Part shown: piece after piece, positions 7,271 to 15,816 of the stretch
How positions within the stretch are numbered: position 1 is the first letter of the stretch
Layout of the letters: the number at the start of each line of letters is the position of its first letter
From: Labrenzia sp. OB1
GTDB lineage: Bacteria; Pseudomonadota; Alphaproteobacteria; Rhizobiales; Stappiaceae
Length of the DNA: 41,834 nucleotides
Direction of reading: 5' to 3'
Assembly (NCBI RefSeq): GCF_001624695.1
Contig: NZ_JSEP01000030.1
Span: forward strand, 1-41,834
Translations under genes and position numbers: made by a program
Notes under the pieces: generated by a model
What the model saw: only the letters and a program-made list of their open reading frames with translations
The model's database searches: none
Told to the model about the DNA's origin: nothing

Positions 7271-8911
7271 ATGGCTGTCGACGGGAATGCACTTGAAAAT
7301 GTCCTGAACATTTTGCTTCAGGCGACCTTCGGGATCGAGGCAGGTCAGCCTCTGCCTCCGGCACGGTTCTCGCTGCTCTTGAAGCCGGGAGAAGACACCG
7401 CAAGGGCGATGGACGAGATCGCCCGAAGTTTCGAGGGCAAGTTCGCGGTGACGGTCGAACAGCCCCTCAGGGACGATGAACCGGAAATGCTCGTTCTGAC
7501 CCTGGCGGGCCGGAGCTTCTACGACAGTCCCCATCTGTGTTTCGAGGCGGTCTACCGGCTGATAGATGCATTCGGACTTTCCAACGCCGAGCCGGAAATC
7601 CTGACCGGCATTTTCGTGGAGCCGGACCTTGGCGGTCCGCAGCGATTGGAGGAACTGGCAGTCGCGACCGCCGGGGGATGCTGGGCGCCGCCGGAACCGC
7701 GTGTGGAGGCCGACAAGCAATGGGCGTTGACGGCGATGCGTGTCAAACAGGCCTGGGGCCTGTCGCCACCGGATCGCGCGCAGGGGGCCGGTATCGTGAT
7801 CGCTCAGCCCGATACAGGTCTGACAGAGCATGCCGAGCTGCAGGGCATCCGGTTACGAGACCCCATCGACCTCATTCAGGGAGATAGCGATCCGGAGGAT
7901 CCGTTGACAGCCTGGTTCGGCAACAACGGTCATGGAACGGCCACAGCCAGTGTCGTTTTCAGCAAGGCGCCCGGCGATGTGCTCGGGTCCGCCCCGAAGG
8001 CCGTCCTGATGCCGATCCGGGCCATTCGCAGTGTTGTGCGCACCTCGCAACTCAGTGTCGCCGAGGCGATCAATTATGCGGTGGACAATGGCGCCCACGT
8101 CATCACCATGAGCCTGGGAGGCGTGCCGTCGTTTTTCCTGCGGGCCGCGGTGCGCAGAGCCGTGCGTAAAAACATCATCGTCATGGCGGCCTCGGGCAAT
8201 TGTGTGCGGGAGGTGGTCTATCCGGCGCGTTACGACGACTGCATGGCGGTCGCGGGAACGAATATCGACGATCAGCCCTGGAGGGGCTCCTGCCGGGGAG
8301 CTTCGGTGGCGATCAGCGCACCGGCCGAAAATGTCTACAGGGCGCGGGCGGAACGCGTCGACGAGGAGGCGCGTTTTTCGACCGGACAAGGCCAGGGAAC
8401 CAGTTTCGCCGCTGCGCTGGCCGCCGGTGTGGCTGCCTGCTGGCTCGCCCATCATGGCCGGGACGGCCTTGTCGCGAAAGCAGATGCGCGGGGTGAGAAA
8501 CTGCAGCAGAGCTTCACGCGGCTCGTCGCCGCCACCGCAAGAAGGGTTCCTGGATGGAACTCCGGGGAATTCGGGGCCGGCATCATGGATGCCGCCAGCC
8601 TTCTTGGGGCCGATTTCGATCTGGTCCCGGAAGGTCCCCAACCGGAATTGGCAGTGGTGGCTCAGGGCGCAGACAGTGTGCGCTCGCTGGCCGAGGGTGC
8701 CGCTGGCGGCCTACCGGTGGAGGAGATCGATTGGGACATCTACGGACCGGAGATCGCCCTGAACATCTATACGAATGCCATGGCTGGCGGGGGGCTGCGA
8801 AACGGAGATCGGGGCGTGCTGGAGACCATCGCGGGCGCCCGCCCGGAACCGCTTTCCGCATCTCTGCTCGCACGGCTCAAATCACGGCCGGGTCTCAAGG
8901 CCGCGCTTTGA
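7271..8911 (+). CDS. Subtilisin-family (S8) serine protease without signal peptide
   Basis: 546 residues; the ATG is preceded at eight bases by GGGAGG. The S8 catalytic set is complete: Asp181 (QPDTG), His221 (NNGHGT), oxyanion Asn310 (ASGN) and Ser378 (GTSFAA). About 140 residues of unknown fold come before the protease, and about 130 after it. The N-terminus (MAVDGNALENV) has no secretion signal, so the enzyme appears cytoplasmic or leaves by another route. A protease closing an operon of redox enzymes could process a peptide substrate or mature a partner, but nothing in the window shows its target. It is the last gene of the operon; its 3' end faces the minus-strand GH105 gene 23 bases away. 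Confidence 0.85.
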   Translation: MAVDGNALENVLNILLQATFGIEAGQPLPPARFSLLLKPGEDTARAMDEIARSFEGKFAVTVEQPLRDDEPEMLVLTLAGRSFYDSPHLCFEAVYRLIDAFGLSNAEPEILTGIFVEPDLGGPQRLEELAVATAGGCWAPPEPRVEADKQWALTAMRVKQAWGLSPPDRAQGAGIVIAQPDTGLTEHAELQGIRLRDPIDLIQGDSDPEDPLTAWFGNNGHGTATASVVFSKAPGDVLGSAPKAVLMPIRAIRSVVRTSQLSVAEAINYAVDNGAHVITMSLGGVPSFFLRAAVRRAVRKNIIVMAASGNCVREVVYPARYDDCMAVAGTNIDDQPWRGSCRGASVAISAPAENVYRARAERVDEEARFSTGQGQGTSFAAALAAGVAACWLAHHGRDGLVAKADARGEKLQQSFTRLVAATARRVPGWNSGEFGAGIMDAASLLGADFDLVPEGPQPELAVVAQGADSVRSLAEGAAGGLPVEEIDWDIYGPEIALNIYTNAMAGGGLRNGDRGVLETIAGARPEPLSASLLARLKSRPGLKAAL

Positions 8912-8934
8912 AACTCCTCCGATGGGTTTTGCCG

Positions 8935-10029
8935 TCATGTGAGCGCGGCGATGTCTTCGGAGGTTCTGTTCATCATGATCGTCGCAACGCCCATCATCAG
9001 CGGGCCGACGCCCTTCGGATCGTCTTCCACGACAGGTTCGCTGAGATAGTATTGAGGCGTTCCATCGCGGTATACGCCTTCAAAGCCTCCGAGACCCGCG
9101 ACTTCGCAGATGCCGGACATACGTATTCTGCCGTCGGCGCGCGGGCCGATCGCATGGGCGGTCAGGCTTCCCATAAGATCCTCGCGGACCGGGGCGATGA
9201 GTTCGAGGGCCTGCGCGCGCTCCAGAGCATAGATGAACATTGCCGAGGCGGATGTCTCCGGGTAATTGCCTTCAAGATCGGGCGCATCGATTATCTGAAG
9301 CCAGAGGCCGTCTTTCGTGCGCAGTTCGAGGATGCGGTTCAGGAGGTCGGTGGTCTGTTGCCGCAGCGGTGAAAAGGTTTCAGGTCCGATCAGGTCGGCC
9401 ACATCCACAAGGCACATGCTCAGCCAGCCAAGCGCACGGGCCCAGTGCGCCTGCGACTTGCCTGTCCGCGGATCGGCCCAGTCCTGGTGGCGGATCTCGT
9501 CGTAGCCGTGAGCGTAAAGACCGGTTTCCGGTACATAGGTTTCTTGCAGGGCAACGCCGATCTGGGTCAGGGAATCGCGGATCAGCTCGGGCCGGTTGCG
9601 CGCATGGGCATAGGCGATTTGAAAGGGAGCGGCCATATAAAGGCCATCCAGCCAGATCTGCCAGGGATAGCGCGCCTTGTGCCAGTAGACGTTGGATTTG
9701 GTGCGCGGATGCGTGGCGAGCTGATCGGCGAGAAGGTCGGCACATGCAAGATATCTCGGGTCGCCCGTGAGCATGTCGAGATACAGCAGGGCGCCGCCCG
9801 CCCTGACATTGTCGATATTGTATTCTGACAGGACATAACCGGAGAGTTTCGGCCCCGGCAGGATCTGTGCATCCACGAGTCGCTTGAGATGGGCGAGCCA
9901 CCGGCTTTCGCCGCTTGCCATGTGCAGCAACTCCAGACCGCGATAGATCAGGCCGTCCTCGTAACACCAGTTGCCGCCCTTGTAGGGTTTGTAATCCGTT
10001 GCATACCGGTCGAAAAAGTCAGTCAGCAT
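8935..10029 (-). CDS. GH105 unsaturated rhamnogalacturonyl/uronyl hydrolase
   Basis: 364 residues. I place the start at the ATG ending at 10029, which has AAGGA eight bases upstream; a TTG at 10050 would add seven residues. The protein shows the YteR/RhiN-type pattern: NWCYEDG near residue 20, YPWQIWLDGLYM with the likely catalytic Asp128, and AHWARALGW near 196. These enzymes remove the 4,5-unsaturated uronic acid left by polysaccharide lyases at the non-reducing end of rhamnogalacturonan, and of ulvan in marine relatives. There is no signal peptide, consistent with hydrolysis after import. It overlaps the GH28 gene by 11 bases and is the last gene of the importer operon. Confidence 0.9.
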   Translation of the reverse strand: MLTDFFDRYATDYKPYKGGNWCYEDGLIYRGLELLHMASGESRWLAHLKRLVDAQILPGPKLSGYVLSEYNIDNVRAGGALLYLDMLTGDPRYLACADLLADQLATHPRTKSNVYWHKARYPWQIWLDGLYMAAPFQIAYAHARNRPELIRDSLTQIGVALQETYVPETGLYAHGYDEIRHQDWADPRTGKSQAHWARALGWLSMCLVDVADLIGPETFSPLRQQTTDLLNRILELRTKDGLWLQIIDAPDLEGNYPETSASAMFIYALERAQALELIAPVREDLMGSLTAHAIGPRADGRIRMSGICEVAGLGGFEGVYRDGTPQYYLSEPVVEDDPKGVGPLMMGVATIMMNRTSEDIAALT

Positions 10030-11527
10030 GGGGTTTGTCCTTGGGGGCAAGAGTTATTCCGCCAACGACTTCTGCGAATTGAGCAACAATAGTCTCATGT
10101 CGGCAGGCAGGGACCCGACACGCCATGAGCGGTACGTCGGGAACGGCATCCTGATCGAAGGACACCAGCATGTTTTCTATGCGGATACCCGAAAACGGAG
10201 CTTCGGGCAGGCCGAGAAGAGCGACCGCCGCCAATTGAACATTGGTCGCAGTAATATCTTTCAGTGTGATCGCGGCGACCTGCGGTGTGGTGCCGTCCAC
10301 TGGTGCCGGGTCGCGGGACTGGACGGCGTCGGATCTTCCGTCGGCGTCGCAGAAATAGAAAGCGTTGGCGGCGAAGGGGGTCGCGACACGGTCCATGTCG
10401 ACATTCGTCATGGAAATATCGGCGACCCGTCCACCACGGCCCCGGCGCGTCTTGATCCTCAGGCCGCGGTCGGTGCCGAGGAAACGGCAGTGTTCAATCC
10501 TGACGCCGCTGATCCCGCCGCTCATTTCCGATCCGAGCACTACCGCACCGTGGCCCCGTTCCATCAGGCAATGGCTGATGGTCAGATTTCGTGTCGGCAC
10601 AAGGTGGTCGAGCCTGTCCCCCCCGCGTTTGCCGGATTTGACGGCGATGCAGTCGTCGCCAACCGAAAAATGGATGCCGGTCAGTTTGGTCTCCTCGCAG
10701 CATTCCGGGTTCAGGCCGTCAGTGTTGGGACTGTCGGACGGGTTTTCGATCCTCAGTCCGGCCGCCGTGACATGACGGCTGTGGAAGGGATGGACGGTCC
10801 ACGAGGGGGAATTGCGGATTGTCAGGCCAGACATGAGCACGTGATCGCAATGGGCGAGAAAAACCGTTCTCGGCCGGCGAGCGCCGCGTCTTGTTTCCTT
10901 CGGCCACGTCCACCAGTCGCCGCGGTCGCCGCCGCCGTCGATAACTCCGGCTCCTGTCAGGGCAATATCCCTGCAGCCGACCGCTGTGATCAGGGCCGCG
11001 AAACTTTTTTCCGGAAGCCCCTCCCAGGTTCCAACGACGCGGCCTGCCGCATCGCGTTCTTCAAGGATCGGCCAGTCCTGCCAGTCGCCGATGGCGGCTA
11101 GCTCCGCACCTTGCGCCAGATGAAGGGTCATGCGGGAGCGCAGAAACAACGGGCCGGTCATGAAGCGGCCTGGCGGGACGAGAAGCGTGCCGCCTTCGGG
11201 GACGGCATTTATGGCTGCCTGAATGACAGGCGAATTGTCCGCTGCTGAAGGCTTAGCGCCGTGGGCGGCGATGTCTATCGCGCCAAGACATTGCCTCGTG
11301 CGGAACTCGATGCTGCCGAACATGCAGGTCAGGCTGTAACCGGTGTCCGGTTGCAGATCGTTCAACTGCAGGACGGCTTGCTCCGTCCGACCGGAAACGG
11401 ACTCTTTGTCCGTCAGCGACGTCAATATGAACCCGACCGGCTCCGGCAGGGCATATTTCGCCCCGGCAGGCGCGAGGAGTACGGTTGCCGTCCTCGATGA
11501 AGCGGCAATGAGCTTGAGTAGGGTCAT
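10019..11527 (-). CDS. GH28 polygalacturonase-like glycoside hydrolase
   Basis: 502 residues. All four GH28 active-site signatures are present: NTD at 268-270, DD at 291-292, GHG at 325-327 and RIK at 357-359. A region of about 75 residues before the beta-helix resembles the small fibronectin-like domain of exopolygalacturonases (PehX type). The N-terminus has no convincing secretion signal, so this is probably an intracellular exo-enzyme that trims imported oligogalacturonides or rhamnogalacturonides, releasing galacturonate for uxaC or GH105 substrates. The ribosome site is weak. The gene lies downstream of the sugar-binding-protein gene, separated by a perfect hairpin. Confidence 0.92.
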   Translation of the reverse strand: MTLLKLIAASSRTATVLLAPAGAKYALPEPVGFILTSLTDKESVSGRTEQAVLQLNDLQPDTGYSLTCMFGSIEFRTRQCLGAIDIAAHGAKPSAADNSPVIQAAINAVPEGGTLLVPPGRFMTGPLFLRSRMTLHLAQGAELAAIGDWQDWPILEERDAAGRVVGTWEGLPEKSFAALITAVGCRDIALTGAGVIDGGGDRGDWWTWPKETRRGARRPRTVFLAHCDHVLMSGLTIRNSPSWTVHPFHSRHVTAAGLRIENPSDSPNTDGLNPECCEETKLTGIHFSVGDDCIAVKSGKRGGDRLDHLVPTRNLTISHCLMERGHGAVVLGSEMSGGISGVRIEHCRFLGTDRGLRIKTRRGRGGRVADISMTNVDMDRVATPFAANAFYFCDADGRSDAVQSRDPAPVDGTTPQVAAITLKDITATNVQLAAVALLGLPEAPFSGIRIENMLVSFDQDAVPDVPLMACRVPACRHETIVAQFAEVVGGITLAPKDKPHAD

Positions 11528-11555
11528 TGAAACACTGCGGTCAAAGCGAACAGGA

Positions 11556-11579
11556 GGCGGCCGGGGGAACCCGGCCGCC
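11556..11579 (-). promoter_or_regulatory. Perfect GC-rich stem-loop after the sugar-binding-protein gene
   Basis: GGCGGCCGGG / CCCGGCCGCC forms a 10-bp perfect stem with a GGAA loop as written on the plus strand. It lies eight bases after the end of the binding-protein gene on the transcribed minus strand and has no T-run. Such hairpins typically protect the upstream mRNA from 3' decay so that the binding protein outnumbers the downstream products, as in malE-malF. Confidence 0.7.
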
Positions 11580-11587
11580 CCGAATGT

Positions 11588-12865
11588 TCAGGGACGGTAT
11601 TCCTCGATGGCCTCGTTGACGCCGTCGATGATCTGCTCGGCGGCCGCGTTGGCATCGATCTGCCCGTAGGCATATTCTTCAAGCGTATCCAGGAAGATCG
11701 AGCGAACGTCCGGATGCTCGTTTAGCGGCGATACGGTGGGGCCGGAAGCTGCCATGATGATGGCATTGGCATCCGCCAGCTCCGGCTTGATGCTGCCGGC
11801 GGCCTTCAACTGGCCCGACGCAGCCTTTGACGCCGGCAGTCCGCGGGTCGTGCCGAGTGCCTCGATCCCTTCAGGCTCGTTGAGCAGGCAGTTGAGGATC
11901 TGGCCGGCCGCTTCCTTGTTCCCGGAGCGCTTGGAGATGGAGAACATCATCGATGGCTTGCGGTAAATGCCTTCCGTCTGTGCGCCTTCGCCCGTCAGGA
12001 TCTTGACCGGAACAAGATTCTGACCTTCCTGAAGAGGGTCGGAGTACTTGAAGTAGGTCGAATCCCATTCATAGGACCCGGCGATCCGCCCATCCGTCCA
12101 TTCCGGCTTTTCATAAAGGTTGGCGTTGCCCGCGGCATTGGCCTCCTGCTGGGTCATGGTCACGCCGCTTTCCATCATCTTGCCATAGACCTCGATGCCC
12201 GCAGCCAGTTCCTCGGGTGTCCAGGCAACGGTGACGGTTGCCGGATCGATGAGATCCTTGCCTGTCTGCTGGGTGGTGTAGAGCGAAACCAGCAGGGCCG
12301 CGGTTTCCTTGATGGCGTTGAGCGGATAATACTCCTCGCCGAGCTTTTCACGGACCTGCTGGGCGGCTGCGAACAATTCGTCCCAGGTTGCCGGCAGTGG
12401 AACCCCTGCCTTGTCGAATGTGGTCTTGTTGAAGAAGAAGACACGTCCGGTGGTGGAAACCGGCAGGCCGTTGATGTGACCGTTCACAGAGGTCGAATCC
12501 AGCTGGGCATCGGTCCAGTTGTCCAGCTCGATGACGCCGGACAGCTCCTTCAGATCGGCGAAACCTTCGCCGTTGGAGGAGAAAAGCGGCAGCCACGGCC
12601 AGTTGATCTGCATGATGTCGGCTTCGGTTCCACCGGCGATCTGAGTGGTGACCTTTTCCAGGTGTCCCGACCAGCCCGTGAATTCCGGCTTGATCGTGTG
12701 GCCGTGCTTTTCACCGCAAACCTTCAGGGCTTCCTGGGTGGCTGCGTGGCGGCTGTCGCCCCCCCACCAGCTCATGCGCAATTCCACCGCGCCCGCAGCG
12801 GAAACTGTTGTTGCAAGCGCGGTTGCGGTCAGCAACGCACCAAGGCCAAGTTTCAATCCTGTCAT
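11588..12865 (-). CDS. togB: ABC transporter oligosaccharide-binding protein (TogB-like)
   Basis: 425 residues, beginning with a signal peptide (MTGLKLGLGALL... to about residue 27, SAAGAVE). The body is a family 1 extracellular solute-binding protein with the usual WWGGDSRH start and STTGRVFFFNK hinge region. The start has a strong GGGAGGAAGAA site. Gene order M-N-A-B upstream, plus GH28, GH105 and GH4 neighbours, matches the oligogalacturonide importer TogMNAB of pectinolytic enterobacteria. The ligand is therefore probably a short, possibly unsaturated, oligogalacturonide or rhamnogalacturonide. The symbol rests on context; other uronate oligomers are possible. Confidence 0.85.
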   Translation of the reverse strand: MTGLKLGLGALLTATALATTVSAAGAVELRMSWWGGDSRHAATQEALKVCGEKHGHTIKPEFTGWSGHLEKVTTQIAGGTEADIMQINWPWLPLFSSNGEGFADLKELSGVIELDNWTDAQLDSTSVNGHINGLPVSTTGRVFFFNKTTFDKAGVPLPATWDELFAAAQQVREKLGEEYYPLNAIKETAALLVSLYTTQQTGKDLIDPATVTVAWTPEELAAGIEVYGKMMESGVTMTQQEANAAGNANLYEKPEWTDGRIAGSYEWDSTYFKYSDPLQEGQNLVPVKILTGEGAQTEGIYRKPSMMFSISKRSGNKEAAGQILNCLLNEPEGIEALGTTRGLPASKAASGQLKAAGSIKPELADANAIIMAASGPTVSPLNEHPDVRSIFLDTLEEYAYGQIDANAAAEQIIDGVNEAIEEYRP

Positions 12866-12889
12866 TTCTTCCTCCCATGACGATCAGAC

Positions 12890-14011
12890 TTAAAGTCCGG
12901 CAAGCGAGATGTTCTGCTCGCTGTACCTGTCGAACAGATGAATCCGGTGTCCGATAGGTTTGAGTGCGACAGCATCTCCGCGTTTCGGAATTGCGGTGAG
13001 ATGGTCGCTTGGCACCACGGCGACAAAGATCTGGCCATGGATGCCAATATGAAGATTGATTTCGTGACCCAGGAATTCGACAGTGGTCACTGTTCCCGAA
13101 AGCGCGTTTTCCGTTCCCTGCGGACAGACTTCCAGATGCTGGGGGCGAATGCCGAACTTCACCGGACCCGTTGTCTCGCTGAGCCGCTCGCCAAGACCTT
13201 CGTCAACCCTGATGGTCTGGTCACCTATCGTGATGTGGGGCACCTGGTTGGTCGTCAGCACCGCGTCCACAAGGTTCATTTCCGGCATGCCGATGAAGCC
13301 GGCCACGAAGGCGTTGGCGGGACGCTCATAGAGCGTGACCGGGTCCGCCACCTGCATGATGTGGCCTTCGCGCATGACGCAGATCCGGTCGCCCATGGTC
13401 ATGGCTTCCACCTGGTCATGTGTGACATAGACGACAGTCGCCGGGCGGCCTTCCGCCTTCAGACGTTTGTGGAGATCGGTAATGCGGACCCGCATGTAGG
13501 CCCGCAGCTTGGCGTCGAGGTTGGAAAGTGGCTCGTCGAACAGGAACACCTCCGGGTGCTTGATCAGTGCCCGACCGACCGCGACGCGCTGGGCCTGGCC
13601 GCCCGAAAGCTGTTTCGGCAAGCGTTCCAGAAGCTCTTCGATCTCCAGAACCTTGGAGACGTCCTGGGTGGCGTCGTTGATTTCGGGTTTGGGCCGGCGC
13701 TTCAGGCGCAGCCCGAAGGAGAGGTTGTTCTTCACCTTCATATGCGGGTAGAGCGCGTAATTCTGGAACACCATGGCGATGCCGCGTTTGCCCGGGACGA
13801 TGTCGTTGACGACACGTTCGCCGATACGGATTTCGCCGCCTGTTATGGTCTCCAGGCCGGCGATCATCCGCAATGTGGTCGACTTGGCACAGCCGGAGGG
13901 ACCGACCAGCACCATGAATTCGCCTTCCTGTACGGTGAGGTTGATGCCATGCACGGCCTTGAAGCCGCTGCCGTAGGTCTTTTCGACGGACTTCAGTTGC
14001 AGCTCGGCCAT
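12890..14011 (-). CDS. togA: ABC transporter ATPase (TogA/UgpC/MsmX type)
   Basis: 373 residues. The start is the ATG ending at 14011, which shares one base with the stop of the preceding permease gene. Motifs in order: Walker A GPSGCAKST (37-45), Q-loop Gln83, signature LSGGQ (135-139), Walker B FLFDEP (156-161), switch His198, then a C-terminal TOBE/MalK-like regulatory region (about 240-373). The Walker A loop has Ala where most ATPases have Gly before the Lys; this is seen in some relatives and need not abolish activity. It energises the two permeases encoded just upstream for import of sugar oligomers. Confidence 0.93.
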   Translation of the reverse strand: MAELQLKSVEKTYGSGFKAVHGINLTVQEGEFMVLVGPSGCAKSTTLRMIAGLETITGGEIRIGERVVNDIVPGKRGIAMVFQNYALYPHMKVKNNLSFGLRLKRRPKPEINDATQDVSKVLEIEELLERLPKQLSGGQAQRVAVGRALIKHPEVFLFDEPLSNLDAKLRAYMRVRITDLHKRLKAEGRPATVVYVTHDQVEAMTMGDRICVMREGHIMQVADPVTLYERPANAFVAGFIGMPEMNLVDAVLTTNQVPHITIGDQTIRVDEGLGERLSETTGPVKFGIRPQHLEVCPQGTENALSGTVTTVEFLGHEINLHIGIHGQIFVAVVPSDHLTAIPKRGDAVALKPIGHRIHLFDRYSEQNISLAGL

Positions 14012-14928
14012 CAGCCTTTGACCCCTCCTGTCGAGATACCTTCGATGAAGTATTTTTGTGCGATGAAAAACACCGTCAGCGACGGCGCGAGCGCCAGGAC
14101 CGACATGGCCAGGATCTGGTTCCAGTCGAAGGCCTCTGTCGTATCGATGGACAGTTTGAGGGCCAGACTCACCGGATACTTGTCGATCGATGACAGATAG
14201 ATCAGCGGTCCGAGGAAGTCGTTCATGGTCCACATGAACTGGAAAAGGCAGACGGAGACGATGGCCGGCATCAGCATGGGCACGACTATGTAGACCAGCG
14301 TCTGCAGCGTGTTGGCCCCATCGACCCTTGCCGCCTCTTCCATGTCACGGGGAATGGCCCGCAGAAACTGGATCAGCATGAAGACGAAAAACGCATCTCC
14401 GGCAACGGCCGAAGGCACCCAGAGCGGCAGGAAGCTGTCGAGCCAGCCGATGTCGCGGAACAGCAGATATTGCGGGATGCGGGTCACCACGTTCGGCAGC
14501 AGCAGGGTTGCGATCACCGTCATGAACAGGATGCGCTTGCCGGGAAAGTCGAACCGGGCGAAACCGTAGGCGACGAGCGTGCAGGAGATGGCCGTGCCGA
14601 TGACCTTCGGTGTGATTATCAGGAATGTGTTCCAGAAAAACCGTCCGAAGGTGTAGGGCGTGGATGTTTCCCAGCCCTTGATGTAGCCCGACAGGGTCGG
14701 ATCCTTGGGCCAGAACGACGGGCTCGCGAAAATCTCGGAGTTGGTCTTGAACGAGGCGCCGATCAGCCAGATGAGCGGATAGAGCATGATCAGGCCGAAG
14801 ATCAGCAGAACGCTGTAGCGCATGGCACTGGAAATCCTGCTGCGGCGGCGCAGCTTGATTTCCATGGCGGTCGCCGGTTCGCTTGTGGACAGCAGTTTTT
14901 GCGGGTTCAGGTCGAAAGAGGCGGTCAT
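14011..14928 (-). CDS. togN: ABC sugar permease, MalG/TogN type
   Basis: 305 residues with six predicted membrane spans and a cytoplasmic N-terminal tail of about 35 residues. The ATPase-coupling EAA loop reads EEAARVDGANTLQTLVYIVVP, about residue 195 on. GAGGAG precedes the ATG by about seven bases, and the gene begins three bases after the upstream permease stop. It forms the inner-membrane channel with the MalF-type partner for the TogMNAB-like importer. Confidence 0.92.
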   Translation of the reverse strand: MTASFDLNPQKLLSTSEPATAMEIKLRRRSRISSAMRYSVLLIFGLIMLYPLIWLIGASFKTNSEIFASPSFWPKDPTLSGYIKGWETSTPYTFGRFFWNTFLIITPKVIGTAISCTLVAYGFARFDFPGKRILFMTVIATLLLPNVVTRIPQYLLFRDIGWLDSFLPLWVPSAVAGDAFFVFMLIQFLRAIPRDMEEAARVDGANTLQTLVYIVVPMLMPAIVSVCLFQFMWTMNDFLGPLIYLSSIDKYPVSLALKLSIDTTEAFDWNQILAMSVLALAPSLTVFFIAQKYFIEGISTGGVKG

Positions 14929-14931
14929 CGG

Positions 14932-15816
14932 TCAGCTCCTCTTGTCGCCGGCGTAGTAGACCCATTTCTTGGACGACCAGAAGGCGGCAAGGGTCAGGAC
15001 CATGATGATCGCGAAGAGCACCCAGGCAATCGCGGAGGCGTAGCCCATGTCGAAGCTCTTGAAGGCTTTTTCATAGATATACAGGGGCAGCAGGTAAGTT
15101 GATTTCAGCGGGCCGCCCTCGGTGATGATGTAGGGGCCGTTGAACTCCTGGAAGGCCTGCACCGTCTGCATGATCAGGTTGAAGAAGATCACAGGGGTGA
15201 TCAGCGGCAGCGTGATGTAGCGGAACAGATGCCACTGGTTGGCGCCGTCGATGGAAGCCGCCTCATAGAGCGACTTGTCGACGGACTGCAGGGCGGCGAG
15301 GAAGATCACCATGGCCGAGCCGAATTGCCAGCAGCGCAGGAGCGTGATGGTGATCAGCGCGTTCTGGGGGTCACCGAACCAGTTTATGGGCTCCAGCCCG
15401 ACGAGACCGATGATCATGTTGACCAGGCCGCTCTGGGCGAAGATATAGCGCCACAGGACGGCAATCGCGATCGATCCCCCCAGAATCGAGGGCACGTAAT
15501 AGGCCGTGCGGAAGAAATTGATCGCCTTCAGCCGGTAGTTCAGGATCACCGCGATCAGCAGCGCGAAGGCCAGTTTGATCGGCACCGTCATGAAGACATA
15601 GAGCAGCGTGACCTTCAGCGACTTGTCGAAGGTGCGGTCGCGTGTGAACAGCTTGTGATAGTTGTCCAGACCCGTCCATTTGGGGGTGGAAAGCAGGTCG
15701 TAGTCGGTAAAACTGAGGTAGAAGGACGCGGCGAAAGGGAATGCCGTGAACAGCAACAGACCGGCAACATACGGCGCGACATAGAAATAGCCGAGATACT
15801 TGTTGTCTCCCCCCAT
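14932..15816 (-). CDS. togM: ABC sugar permease, MalF/TogM type
   Basis: 294 residues from the ATG ending at 15816, with GGAGG seven bases upstream. The ATG overlaps the stop of the GH4 gene (TGATG). Six membrane spans are predicted, and the coupling loop reads EAASIDGANQWHLFRYITLP. It is the first permease of the M-N-A-B set. An in-frame upstream extension to 15933 exists but lies inside the GH4 gene and lacks the family sequence. Confidence 0.92.
   Translation of the reverse strand: MGGDNKYLGYFYVAPYVAGLLLFTAFPFAASFYLSFTDYDLLSTPKWTGLDNYHKLFTRDRTFDKSLKVTLLYVFMTVPIKLAFALLIAVILNYRLKAINFFRTAYYVPSILGGSIAIAVLWRYIFAQSGLVNMIIGLVGLEPINWFGDPQNALITITLLRCWQFGSAMVIFLAALQSVDKSLYEAASIDGANQWHLFRYITLPLITPVIFFNLIMQTVQAFQEFNGPYIITEGGPLKSTYLLPLYIYEKAFKSFDMGYASAIAWVLFAIIMVLTLAAFWSSKKWVYYAGDKRS

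Noticed and set aside
12938..14200. 420-residue plus-strand frame opposite the Tog-type ATPase gene
   Set aside because: The minus strand encodes a complete ATPase with every motif; the plus-strand product is low-complexity shadow sequence.
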